From: an uncultured Acetatifactor sp.
GTDB taxonomy: Bacteria; Bacillota; Clostridia; Lachnospirales; Lachnospiraceae
Direction: 5' to 3'
DNA length: 6,173 nt
NCBI GenBank assembly: GCA_948496895.1
Contig: CAOOJO010000174.1
Span: 1 to 6,173 of the forward strand
The position numbers and the translations under genes were made by a program. The notes below the pieces were generated by a model, which was not told the origin of the DNA, did no database searches, and saw only the letters and a list, made by a program, of their open reading frames with translations. Each line of letters opens with the position of its first letter. The first letter of the stretch is position 1. Positions 1 through 5,178 of the stretch are shown here, piece after piece.

Positions 1-2466
1 TTGTTGACGATGAAATAACGCTTGTCCAGTATTATCCAAATTACAGGACCACTTTAGGTATTCAGTCAGGATTTCGCAAATCCTCTTCAGGACTTCATAG
101 ACCTGGGCGTTCTCTTCGGCGACCGCTGCCGATATCATCCGCATCAGCGTCTCCGTGCCGCCCACCACCTCGCTCCCGGCCTCGCCGCCTGCCATGACCT
201 GGCCGGAGCGGTTGATGCCGAATGCGGTGGGCTTGTCCATGATCATCGGCGCATCCATGGCCTTCTTGTACCATTCCACACCCAGCTTCGGCAGACCAGG
301 CAACCCTATCTTACTAGCCAGCGTCCCCAAAACGCCGCCTTTGTCCCACTCTATGGAAAAGTGCGGCAGTTTGATTTTGGGAAGCTTCCAATCAAAGTCC
401 ATTAACCCCTTTATCTTATCCACGATTCCTTTCACGGCCTCCTGCGCTCCCGAAAATATGGACGACATCTTCTCCCCGAACCCATCGAACTTGGAGAATA
501 TGGCCGCCCCCATCTCTTCAAAGCCCCCTGACACCTTCTCTTTCAGCATGCCGATTGCGGCGGCTCCTTTTTCCCTCAGCTTCCCGAATCCAGCCTCTGC
601 CTTCTCAGCCAGGTCCGATATCTTGTCCACTGCGCTGTCCCGCATCTGGGAAAGCTTGCTCCCTACCTTTTCCCTGATCTCCTCAGCCTCAGATACGATT
701 TTCTCTCTTGCTGCTGAAAACCTCTGCGACCATTTTTCTTTCAAGTCGCTGAATTTATCCGCGGCACGCTCTTTCATATCCTGAAAGCCCGTTACGATTT
801 TTTCCTTCATCTCGGATACTTTCCGAGAGGCATTCTCTTTCATTTCTTCTGCTTTGCTGATGACTTTATCTGCCATCTCATGAAATTTATCCGTAGCCTT
901 TTCTTTTAGGTCGGAAAAGAATCCTTTGATGCCATCAACCGCACCTCCTACCGTATCCTTAATCTTGCTCCATGCCTTTCCAGCCCAGGCACATATCTCA
1001 TCCCAGTTCTTGTATAGCGCGACTCCCGCAGCTACCAGAGCAGTGACCACGCCTATCACAGCTAGTACAGGGGCCCCAATTGAAGCTATGGCCGGAACCA
1101 GCGTCGTCCCGATGAAAGACGCCACACTGCCGAACAGGCCCATCACTTTCGTGGCTCCTGTGACCAGGCCTCCTCCTATCTTTATGATGCCGCTAATCCC
1201 TCCAGACAGCTTCCCGCCGATGGATATGACGTTCCCTATCACGGAGACGCCTTTTCCAAAAATCGTCAAGAGCGGACCAGCAGCGGCTACCAGGAGGCCA
1301 ATCTTGACAATGAGCTCCTTTGTCTTATCATCCAGTCCCTTGAACCATTCCGCGAACTCATGCACCTTCTCCGCGCCTTTTTCTAGATAGGGTACCAGCA
1401 TCTCGATAATGGTGCCACCCAAATCCACCAGCACGTTCTTGGCCTCATTTATGGCTTTCTGTGCCTTGAAGGATGTGGTCTCCAGCTTCCCGAACGCCGT
1501 CTCGGTGGAGCCGGTCACATCGTTCATTTCGGCTAATCTGCTATTAAATACCTCCGCGCTCTCCCCCAGCAGGGTGACCCCGGCTTTCGCCGCCTCCGCG
1601 CTCCCCCACATGTCATTAAACGCAAGGTTCTGCTCCTTCGCCGCTTTATCCACGATTTCCAGACAGTCCCCAAGGGAGTACCCCTCATCCATCAGCTCCG
1701 CAAAGGACTTCCCAGTCTTTTCCTTTAGGACATCCGATACCTTCGTTCCGCTTTTGCCCAGCTCATTGAGCATGGAGTTGATATATGTAGTGGACTCTGC
1801 CGTGGCGATGCCCTTGGCTGTCGTAATCGTATATGCCGAAGCCACCTGCTCCAGGGACACGTTGTAGGACTTTGCCGTAGGTATCACCTTGCCCATGGAA
1901 GAAGATAGGTCCGCCACTGTGGTCTTGCCCAAGTTCTGCGTCTGTATCAGGACATCCGAGACCCTGGTCACCTCCCCGGCCTCCATGCCATAGGCGTTCA
2001 TGATGGTGGTGAGCACGTCCAGCGACTGGCTCGTCTCGGCGAAGCCTGCCCGGGCCAGCTTCGTGGAGTTGCTGACGAAGTTGACCGCATCCGCCGTCTT
2101 CTGTCCCGCGGATATGGCATTGTACACATCCTCCGCAATGGCCACGGCGCTGATGCCTGTCTGGTCGGACAGCCCAAGGATGGCGGCCCGCATATCGTCC
2201 ATGGACATCTCGGATTCGTCCGCAATCGTGGAGACCTTCGCCATGGCATCCTCAAATGATGATGCCGACACCACCGATGCAGTACCGAGGGCCGTCACAC
2301 CGGCCGTGACCGTCTTCGTCAGCTTCCCGCCCATATCGGATATGCCTTTTCCGTACTTCTCTAGCTTCGAGCCAAGCTTTTCCGCGGCCTGCTCTACCTT
2401 CTGCATGCTTTTCTCTGCGGCATCTGTATCTATAAATATCGATCCGAACAGTTTGAACAGCTCCAT
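1..2466 (-). CDS. Phage tail tape measure protein (partial, 3' end beyond left edge)
   Basis: The minus frame from ATG 2466 is open for 822 codons to the window edge without a stop. Tape measure proteins lie inside the growing tail, set its length and are ejected at infection. Residues 1-70 are charged and helical. About 70-290 resembles the conserved phage minor-tail/TP901-type tape measure region (SFEDAMAKVSTIADES around 70-85). Residues about 385-403 and 457-488 are Gly/Ala-rich hydrophobic stretches, likely membrane-active. Residues 517-681 are a tandem 11-residue helical repeat. Near the end a GGEAGSEVVGG motif (760-770) matches the GEAG-type motif common in Firmicutes tape measures. I see no peptidase or lysozyme domain in the visible part. 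An in-frame TAG directly precedes the ATG, so the start cannot lie further upstream. It follows the GT stop by 5 nt. At roughly 1.5 angstrom per residue the visible part implies a tail of at least about 120 nm (inference). Confidence 0.95.
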   Translation of the reverse strand, partial: MELFKLFGSIFIDTDAAEKSMQKVEQAAEKLGSKLEKYGKGISDMGGKLTKTVTAGVTALGTASVVSASSFEDAMAKVSTIADESEMSMDDMRAAILGLSDQTGISAVAIAEDVYNAISAGQKTADAVNFVSNSTKLARAGFAETSQSLDVLTTIMNAYGMEAGEVTRVSDVLIQTQNLGKTTVADLSSSMGKVIPTAKSYNVSLEQVASAYTITTAKGIATAESTTYINSMLNELGKSGTKVSDVLKEKTGKSFAELMDEGYSLGDCLEIVDKAAKEQNLAFNDMWGSAEAAKAGVTLLGESAEVFNSRLAEMNDVTGSTETAFGKLETTSFKAQKAINEAKNVLVDLGGTIIEMLVPYLEKGAEKVHEFAEWFKGLDDKTKELIVKIGLLVAAAGPLLTIFGKGVSVIGNVISIGGKLSGGISGIIKIGGGLVTGATKVMGLFGSVASFIGTTLVPAIASIGAPVLAVIGVVTALVAAGVALYKNWDEICAWAGKAWSKIKDTVGGAVDGIKGFFSDLKEKATDKFHEMADKVISKAEEMKENASRKVSEMKEKIVTGFQDMKERAADKFSDLKEKWSQRFSAAREKIVSEAEEIREKVGSKLSQMRDSAVDKISDLAEKAEAGFGKLREKGAAAIGMLKEKVSGGFEEMGAAIFSKFDGFGEKMSSIFSGAQEAVKGIVDKIKGLMDFDWKLPKIKLPHFSIEWDKGGVLGTLASKIGLPGLPKLGVEWYKKAMDAPMIMDKPTAFGINRSGQVMAGGEAGSEVVGGTETLMRMISAAVAEENAQVYEVLKRICEILTEYLKWSCNLDNTGQALFHRQQ
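424..918 (-). repeat. 15 tandem 11-residue (33-bp) coiled-coil repeats in the tape measure protein
   Basis: Residues 517-681 of the tape measure divide into 15 consecutive 11-residue units with no insertion or deletion, for example FSDLKEKATDK, FHEMADKVISK, AEEMKENASRK, VSEMKEKIVTG and FQDMKERAADK. Position 1 is hydrophobic or Ala (mostly Phe). Position 4 is mostly Leu, Met or Ile. Position 8 is small or hydrophobic. Position 6 is Glu or Asp in 14 of 15 units and position 7 is usually Lys or Arg. The 1-4-8 hydrophobic spacing is that of a hendecad, which forms a nearly straight helical bundle. The DNA units are diverged, so this is a protein-level repeat rather than a recent DNA duplication. 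Repeats of this length are known from other tape measure proteins. Confidence 0.85.
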
Positions 2467-2471
2467 CTATG

Positions 2472-2476
2472 TCACC
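2472..2476 (-). promoter_or_regulatory. Ribosome binding site of tape measure gene, overlapping the GT stop
   Basis: GGTGA (2476 to 2472 on the minus strand) can pair with the UCACC part of the 16S rRNA 3' end and lies 5 nt before ATG 2466. Its last three bases are the stop codon of the GT reading frame. No better GGAGG site is present. The overlap suggests that tape measure translation is coupled to ribosomes finishing GT, but this is inferred from layout only. Confidence 0.45.
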
Positions 2477-3082
2477 CGATTATCCCTTTCACATCCTTCA
2501 GGATTTCTGCCGCGGATTTCCCGTCCCTTCCCTCAGGTACGCCCTGATTCGGGAGCAGTTCTAACTTGAACTCCTCGAACCCCATGCTCGACTGGTACAT
2601 GATGGCCCACCGCAGGAATAGCCTGTCCTCCTCCTCTGCATCCGAGGCATGGCATACCAGCTCGCAGCCATCAGCGAACGGCATGGCCAGGACGCTGGCC
2701 GCGCCGCCGCCATACCGCCGATAGACCAGATCCTCCAGCCTTACAGCTTCTCGGCAAAATCTGAGGCTGAACGCAAAAAATTTGCAACGTTGTTCTCCTC
2801 ACATATCCGCCTGATGTCCTTTATGAGGTCATCTAAAGAGCGGTTCTTGATGTCTTCCGGCTTGCTCTCGCAGATTCCGGACATCAGGTCATACAGCTGC
2901 TCCTCGGCTTGCTGGCTGGTGCAGGAGACTAGCACTTTCATGGCTGCGTCCATCCATATGCTTTCTTTATCTGCTCCATCTTTTTTCACTGCCTTATAGG
3001 CATCCTTGACCGTATCCATCACGTCCGTATTCTTCAGGAGGCGCGCCGTTTTGAACACGTCCCCAGTATTAATCTTCCTCAT
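2472..3082 (-). CDS. Tail assembly chaperone GT, made by -1 frameshift (2777-3082 joined to 2472-2777)
   Basis: The downstream minus frame ending at TGA 2474-2472 is open upstream past its first ATG (2684), to a stop just before the slippery site. It lies in the -1 frame relative to the chaperone G gene. Decoding AAT TTT in the G frame and slipping back one base continues as Phe-Ala-Phe-Ser-Leu-Arg and so on. The fusion is 203 residues: 102 from G and 101 of the T part. The T part contains LEDLVYRRYGGGAAS and an acidic EEEDRLFLRW segment. Such a longer fusion between the tube gene and the tape measure gene matches lambda gpG/gpGT and many siphoviruses, where the pair coats the tape measure protein and recruits tube subunits. 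ATG 2684 has no good ribosome binding site, so independent translation of the 70-residue frame is unlikely. The frameshift is inferred from sequence, not measured. Confidence 0.85.
2734..2771 (-). promoter_or_regulatory. Stem-loop downstream of the slippery site (possible frameshift stimulator)
   Basis: On the minus strand TTCAGCCT (2771-2764) can pair with AGGCTGGA (2741-2734), giving 8 bp including one G-U pair around a 22-nt loop. The stem begins 5 nt after heptamer A AAT TTT, within the usual spacing for stimulatory structures. The 3' arm begins on the last base of the G stop codon. Loop bases GCCGA (2755-2751) could also pair with TCGGC (2721-2717) to make a pseudoknot. I folded this by eye, so it is plausible rather than shown. 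Confidence 0.55.
2741..3082 (-). CDS. Tail assembly chaperone G (zero-frame product)
   Basis: This is a 113-residue protein, highly charged and predicted mostly helical, with no membrane segment. Its place between the tail tube gene and the tape measure gene, its size and the overlapping -1 frame all match the lambda gpG role: a non-virion chaperone that binds the tape measure protein during tail assembly. ATG 3082 is preceded by AAGGAGGG with an 8-nt spacer from its last G. A second ATG at 3089 stops after six codons and is not the start. The sequence has no motif I can name, so the call rests mainly on context and the frameshift signal. Zero-frame translation ends 11 residues after the slippery site at TAA 2743-2741. 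Confidence 0.85.
   Translation of the reverse strand: MRKINTGDVFKTARLLKNTDVMDTVKDAYKAVKKDGADKESIWMDAAMKVLVSCTSQQAEEQLYDLMSGICESKPEDIKNRSLDDLIKDIRRICEENNVANFLRSASDFAEKL
2774..2783 (-). promoter_or_regulatory. Slippery sequence for -1 programmed ribosomal frameshift
   Basis: On the minus strand, in the G frame, the codons read GCA AAT TTT TTG. Bases 2783-2777 form A AAT TTT, a canonical X XXY YYZ heptamer. Bases 2780-2774 form a second overlapping heptamer, T TTT TTG. Both are in register for a -1 shift into the frame that holds the T part. The two slips give products of equal length differing in one residue (Phe or Leu after Asn-Phe). Confidence 0.85.
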
Positions 3083-3090
3083 TCCTCATT

Positions 3091-3098
3091 CCCTCCTT
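3091..3098 (-). promoter_or_regulatory. Ribosome binding site of chaperone G
   Basis: AAGGAGGG lies in the 39-nt gap after the major tail protein stop, with 8 nt between it and ATG 3082. It is one of the strongest sites in the window and fixes the start of G over the nearby out-of-frame ATG at 3089. Confidence 0.8.
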
Positions 3099-3121
3099 CT
3101 CGCTACTCCATTTTTATCCAA

Positions 3122-3763
3122 TCATCCGCCGGAGACATCGCCTTGTCCAGCTTTGGGCTTTTTAGGGTACAGTATTTTATACGGCGGGCTGTCCAGGTCT
3201 TCTTGGGAGTAATGCCCGTAGAACGTCATCGGAATCGTGGTCTCGCCCTTGTCCTTCATGGTTATTTTCAGCCCTTCCGTGCTTAAGCTGTTATGGACCT
3301 GTATGATGACCGGTTCGTTGCTTCCGCTCAGCGTTCCGACCCATGTCACATTGTCCAGATAGTCATCCGGGTCTATGGCCGCATTTCCTGTAATCACATC
3401 GTATTTTTCATCAGCTTCCGTGTCCACTGTGGCAGCTCCCAGCGCCGCTTTGATGGTCTCCGCCGTAGCCTCCAGCACCGTAGCCTTTAGGTACACGTCC
3501 CAGGAATCGATGACCTCCATGCCCTTCGCGCGTCCCTTCACTCCGTCAACATCTATCTGCCGGATGGATGCCGCCGCAGAAAACTCGCCACCGCCTTGGG
3601 TAGCCCCAATCAGCTTCCCTGCTGCCACGGCGGAATCAAAAGTGTCATTGGATGTTCCGCCTTCTTCATATGTAAAATTTTTAAAGAACGCCCCTGCGTC
3701 CAGCAGAAGGTTTTCCATTGTCCGATTCGTATAGCCGGAATACGACCTCTTCTTGTTTTTCAT
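3122..3763 (-). CDS. Major tail (tube) protein
   Basis: This 213-residue protein would form the stacked hexameric rings of the tail tube. It is beta-rich with a Gly-rich patch (GATQGGGEFSAAASIRQIDV, about 53-72) and a segment GRAKGMEVIDSWDVYLKATV (about 77-96). From memory this resembles tube proteins of Clostridia prophages, and the length is normal for the family. The C-terminus is a Pro/Lys/Gly-rich tail with no added Ig-like domain. ATG 3763 follows the terminator stop by 1 nt. Its ribosome binding site GGAGG lies inside the last codons of the terminator gene, so the two are probably translationally coupled. Position between terminator and chaperones supports the call. The next gene follows after 39 nt. 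Confidence 0.9.
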   Translation of the reverse strand: MKNKKRSYSGYTNRTMENLLLDAGAFFKNFTYEEGGTSNDTFDSAVAAGKLIGATQGGGEFSAAASIRQIDVDGVKGRAKGMEVIDSWDVYLKATVLEATAETIKAALGAATVDTEADEKYDVITGNAAIDPDDYLDNVTWVGTLSGSNEPVIIQVHNSLSTEGLKITMKDKGETTIPMTFYGHYSQEDLDSPPYKILYPKKPKAGQGDVSGG

Positions 3764-3764
3764 T

Positions 3765-4115
3765 TCAATCCTCCATTTCGTAGACGCGCATCTCGAACTG
3801 TTCCCTTACCCGCTTAATCGTCTTGTCCGGATCCGGGATGTTCTGGCGCGCCCCCTTGAATATCCTGATCAGATGTCCCTCTGTCATATAGTTGCACCGG
3901 TGCAACCGGCTTTCCAGGTCGTCCATCATGCTGCTGGCCCGGGAATAGTATGGATACTGATCCCATGCATTAATCTCCAGTGCGTAAACCTGCTGCCCAG
4001 CATCCTCCGCCAGCCTCCTGGCAGAAAAGACCATGTACGGATATGCCGCATCCTCCGGAGCCTCCTCGCAGTAGGCCCCTGTCAGCTCCTCCAGCACTTT
4101 CTCCAGGCTCTTCAT
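3765..4115 (-). CDS. Tail terminator / tail completion protein
   Basis: This is a 116-residue alpha/beta protein. The pattern of an N-terminal helix, then AYPYMVFSARRL (about 24-35), a strand YALEINAWD (about 44-52) and the helix SRASSMMDDLESRLHR fits the small tail terminator family (lambda gpU / HK97 gp10-neighbour type). That protein caps the finished tube and provides the surface that joins the head. A C-terminal strand EQFEMRVYEMED also fits. Its ATG shares one base with the TGA of the upstream gp10-like gene (TGATG), indicating coupled translation. Its position directly before the tube gene supports the role. Similarity is weak by eye, so the exact subfamily is not assigned. Confidence 0.75.
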   Translation of the reverse strand: MKSLEKVLEELTGAYCEEAPEDAAYPYMVFSARRLAEDAGQQVYALEINAWDQYPYYSRASSMMDDLESRLHRCNYMTEGHLIRIFKGARQNIPDPDKTIKRVREQFEMRVYEMED

Positions 4116-4576
4116 CAGTCCTCACCGCCTCCTCTATATTCTTCATCGTTAATCAGCGCCAAGGCCCTGGCCTCGTCCTCCAGCGCTGACAGATATTGGC
4201 TCTCTATCCTGATGATGTCCGGGATATTGTCCTGTACAGCGCTTGTCAGGATTCCATGCTTCTTCATCTTGCTGGAGCCCAGCTCCTGCTCTGTGCCGTA
4301 CCATGTCCCATGCTTTATGCCCACCAACAAATCCCCTTCGTTTTTCCTGGCCCAATATTGGAAGGCTCCCTTGGAGCCCCTGACACGCCTGGACTTCCTT
4401 AGGCTGTTGTGGTAAAGCTTTTGTGCGGCCTTATTGGCTGTGATGCATACATACTTGCCCACGTCCCTTAGGGCCGCCCTGGTCAGCTCCCTTATGGTAT
4501 AGGCACACCTGTCCACGTTAGACACTATCTTCAGCCCATCCTTAGTCACCCTTGTCACTGACGGCGGCAATGGCAT
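4115..4576 (-). CDS. HK97 gp10-like head-tail joining / minor structural protein
   Basis: This is a 153-residue protein with an N-terminal helical, basic half (AALRDVGKYVCITANKAAQ, about 34-52; then SLRKSRRVRGSKG, about 58-70). A strand region follows, with GDLLVGIKHGTWYGTEQELG (about 81-100) and SSKMKKHGILTSAVQDNI. The tyrosine followed by a Glu-Leu/Phe-Gly-(Ser/Thr)-Ser-Lys stretch, and then a helix, is the hallmark of the HK97 gp10 family found between head-closure and terminator genes in siphoviruses. ATG 4576 has GGAGG with 8 nt spacing. It overlaps the end of the head-closure gene by 35 nt. The precise neck role of this family is less certain than its position. Confidence 0.85.
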   Translation of the reverse strand: MPLPPSVTRVTKDGLKIVSNVDRCAYTIRELTRAALRDVGKYVCITANKAAQKLYHNSLRKSRRVRGSKGAFQYWARKNEGDLLVGIKHGTWYGTEQELGSSKMKKHGILTSAVQDNIPDIIRIESQYLSALEDEARALALINDEEYRGGGED

Positions 4577-4889
4577 CCCTCACACCTCCATAGCATGTAA
4601 TCTCCAGCTCGTTGCTGGCGGTACGGTATGTCCGCAGGACTGTGTAACGTGTCCCCTCATGGATCAGATACCTCTGTCCCTGGTAGTCCATATAGTCCGT
4701 CAGCTTGAACTTGATTTCCGGTTTCTGGCCGACTGTCTGGGACTGATAGAACTCGCTCTGGCCGATGGACTTCAGCTCCGCGAAGACTGCATCCGACAGC
4801 TTCATTTTCATGGCCGGATTCCCATAAGAGTCCTTTTCCCCTGACGCATTCGGCACCATGTCCGCGAAATATATCATCTCGTCCCGCAT
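4542..4889 (-). CDS. Head-closure protein (head-tail adaptor, SPP1 gp16 / HK97-type joining family)
   Basis: This is a 115-residue, beta-rich protein. A central strand set contains PEIKFKLTDYMDYQGQRYLI (about 57-76), followed by HEGTRYTVLRTYRT and a C-terminal ELEITCYGGV. This layout (YxxxGxRYxV, then a positive turn, then a strand ending in CYGGV) is typical of the small phage head-tail joining proteins that bind below the connector ring and close the DNA channel after packaging. ATG 4889 has GGAGGG with 6 nt spacing, placed inside the end of the connector gene, which it overlaps by 16 nt. Confidence 0.85.
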   Translation of the reverse strand: MRDEMIYFADMVPNASGEKDSYGNPAMKMKLSDAVFAELKSIGQSEFYQSQTVGQKPEIKFKLTDYMDYQGQRYLIHEGTRYTVLRTYRTASNELEITCYGGVRDAIAAVSDKGD

Positions 4890-5146
4890 TTGTATCCCTC
4901 CGCCATACTCATGGAGTCCCGCAGCCCCTCATAGTTCCTTAAAAACTGTTCCCCTTTTCCCAGGTAGTCAAATTGGGCCTTGCAGTACAGCTCCACCGCC
5001 TTGTCCACCAGAGCATCGTCCGCCTCCGGGTCGATGCCAACCCGGCTCATGTCCAGCCGGGCGGCCTCGATGTTGCTGGCGATGTCATCATCCATGCGGG
5101 AGTGGCTGATACGCATCTTCTTTCTCACCTGTTCAGCCGTTATCAT
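4874..5146 (-). CDS. Head-tail connector protein (gp6-like)
   Basis: This is a 90-residue, all-helical protein beginning MITAEQVRKKMRISHSRMDD. The first helix, then DDDIASNIEAARLDMSRVGI, a short acidic loop, and a long helix DALVDKAVELYCKAQFDYLG match the HK97 gp6 / phage connector family that forms a ring under the portal. The same frame extends to a TTG at 5182, which would add 12 residues. I choose ATG 5146 because GGAGG sits 8 nt before it, TTG 5182 has no convincing ribosome binding site, and family members usually begin near a short Ile/Leu-Thr helix start. Position just after the capsid gene agrees with the role. Confidence 0.88.
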   Translation of the reverse strand: MITAEQVRKKMRISHSRMDDDIASNIEAARLDMSRVGIDPEADDALVDKAVELYCKAQFDYLGKGEQFLRNYEGLRDSMSMAEGYKCGTR

Positions 5147-5154
5147 GGCCTGCA

Positions 5155-5159
5155 CCTCC
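5155..5159 (-). promoter_or_regulatory. Ribosome binding site deciding the connector start
   Basis: GGAGG (5159-5155 on the minus strand) is followed by 8 nt and ATG 5146. It lies in the 32-nt gap after the capsid stop and supports the shorter connector start over the TTG at 5182. Confidence 0.75.
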
Positions 5160-5178
5160 ATCCTTGGGCAGAAGCCAC

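Noticed and set aside
811..827. Perfect 6-bp inverted repeat CTCGGA-tactt-TCCGAG
   Set aside because: It lies deep inside the tape measure coding region with no following T-run on either strand, so it does not look like a terminator; probably chance from repeated codons.
1998..2255. Minus-strand 85-codon frame inside the tape measure gene
   Set aside because: It is a different frame of a conserved tape measure region, Arg/Pro/Ser-rich, with no ribosome binding site.
155..2569. Long plus-strand open frames opposite the tape measure gene (155-784, 926-1390, 1409-1867, 2000-2569)
   Set aside because: They are Ser/Pro/Ala/Phe-rich antisense reflections of Lys/Glu/Gly/Ala codons on the coding strand, lack ribosome binding sites and family resemblance, and fully overlap a well-supported gene.
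2472..2684. Independent 70-residue gene starting at ATG 2684
   Set aside because: There is no good ribosome binding site and the frame is open upstream to the slippery site; it is better explained as the C-terminal part of the GT fusion.
3083..3121. Intergenic gap as possible promoter or terminator
   Set aside because: Only 39 nt, holding the chaperone G ribosome binding site; no hairpin with T-run and no recognisable -35/-10 pair.
3753..4415. 220-codon plus-strand open frame
   Set aside because: It lies antisense to the terminator and gp10-like genes, crosses their junction, and has a low-complexity Leu/Ser/Pro composition typical of a shadow frame.
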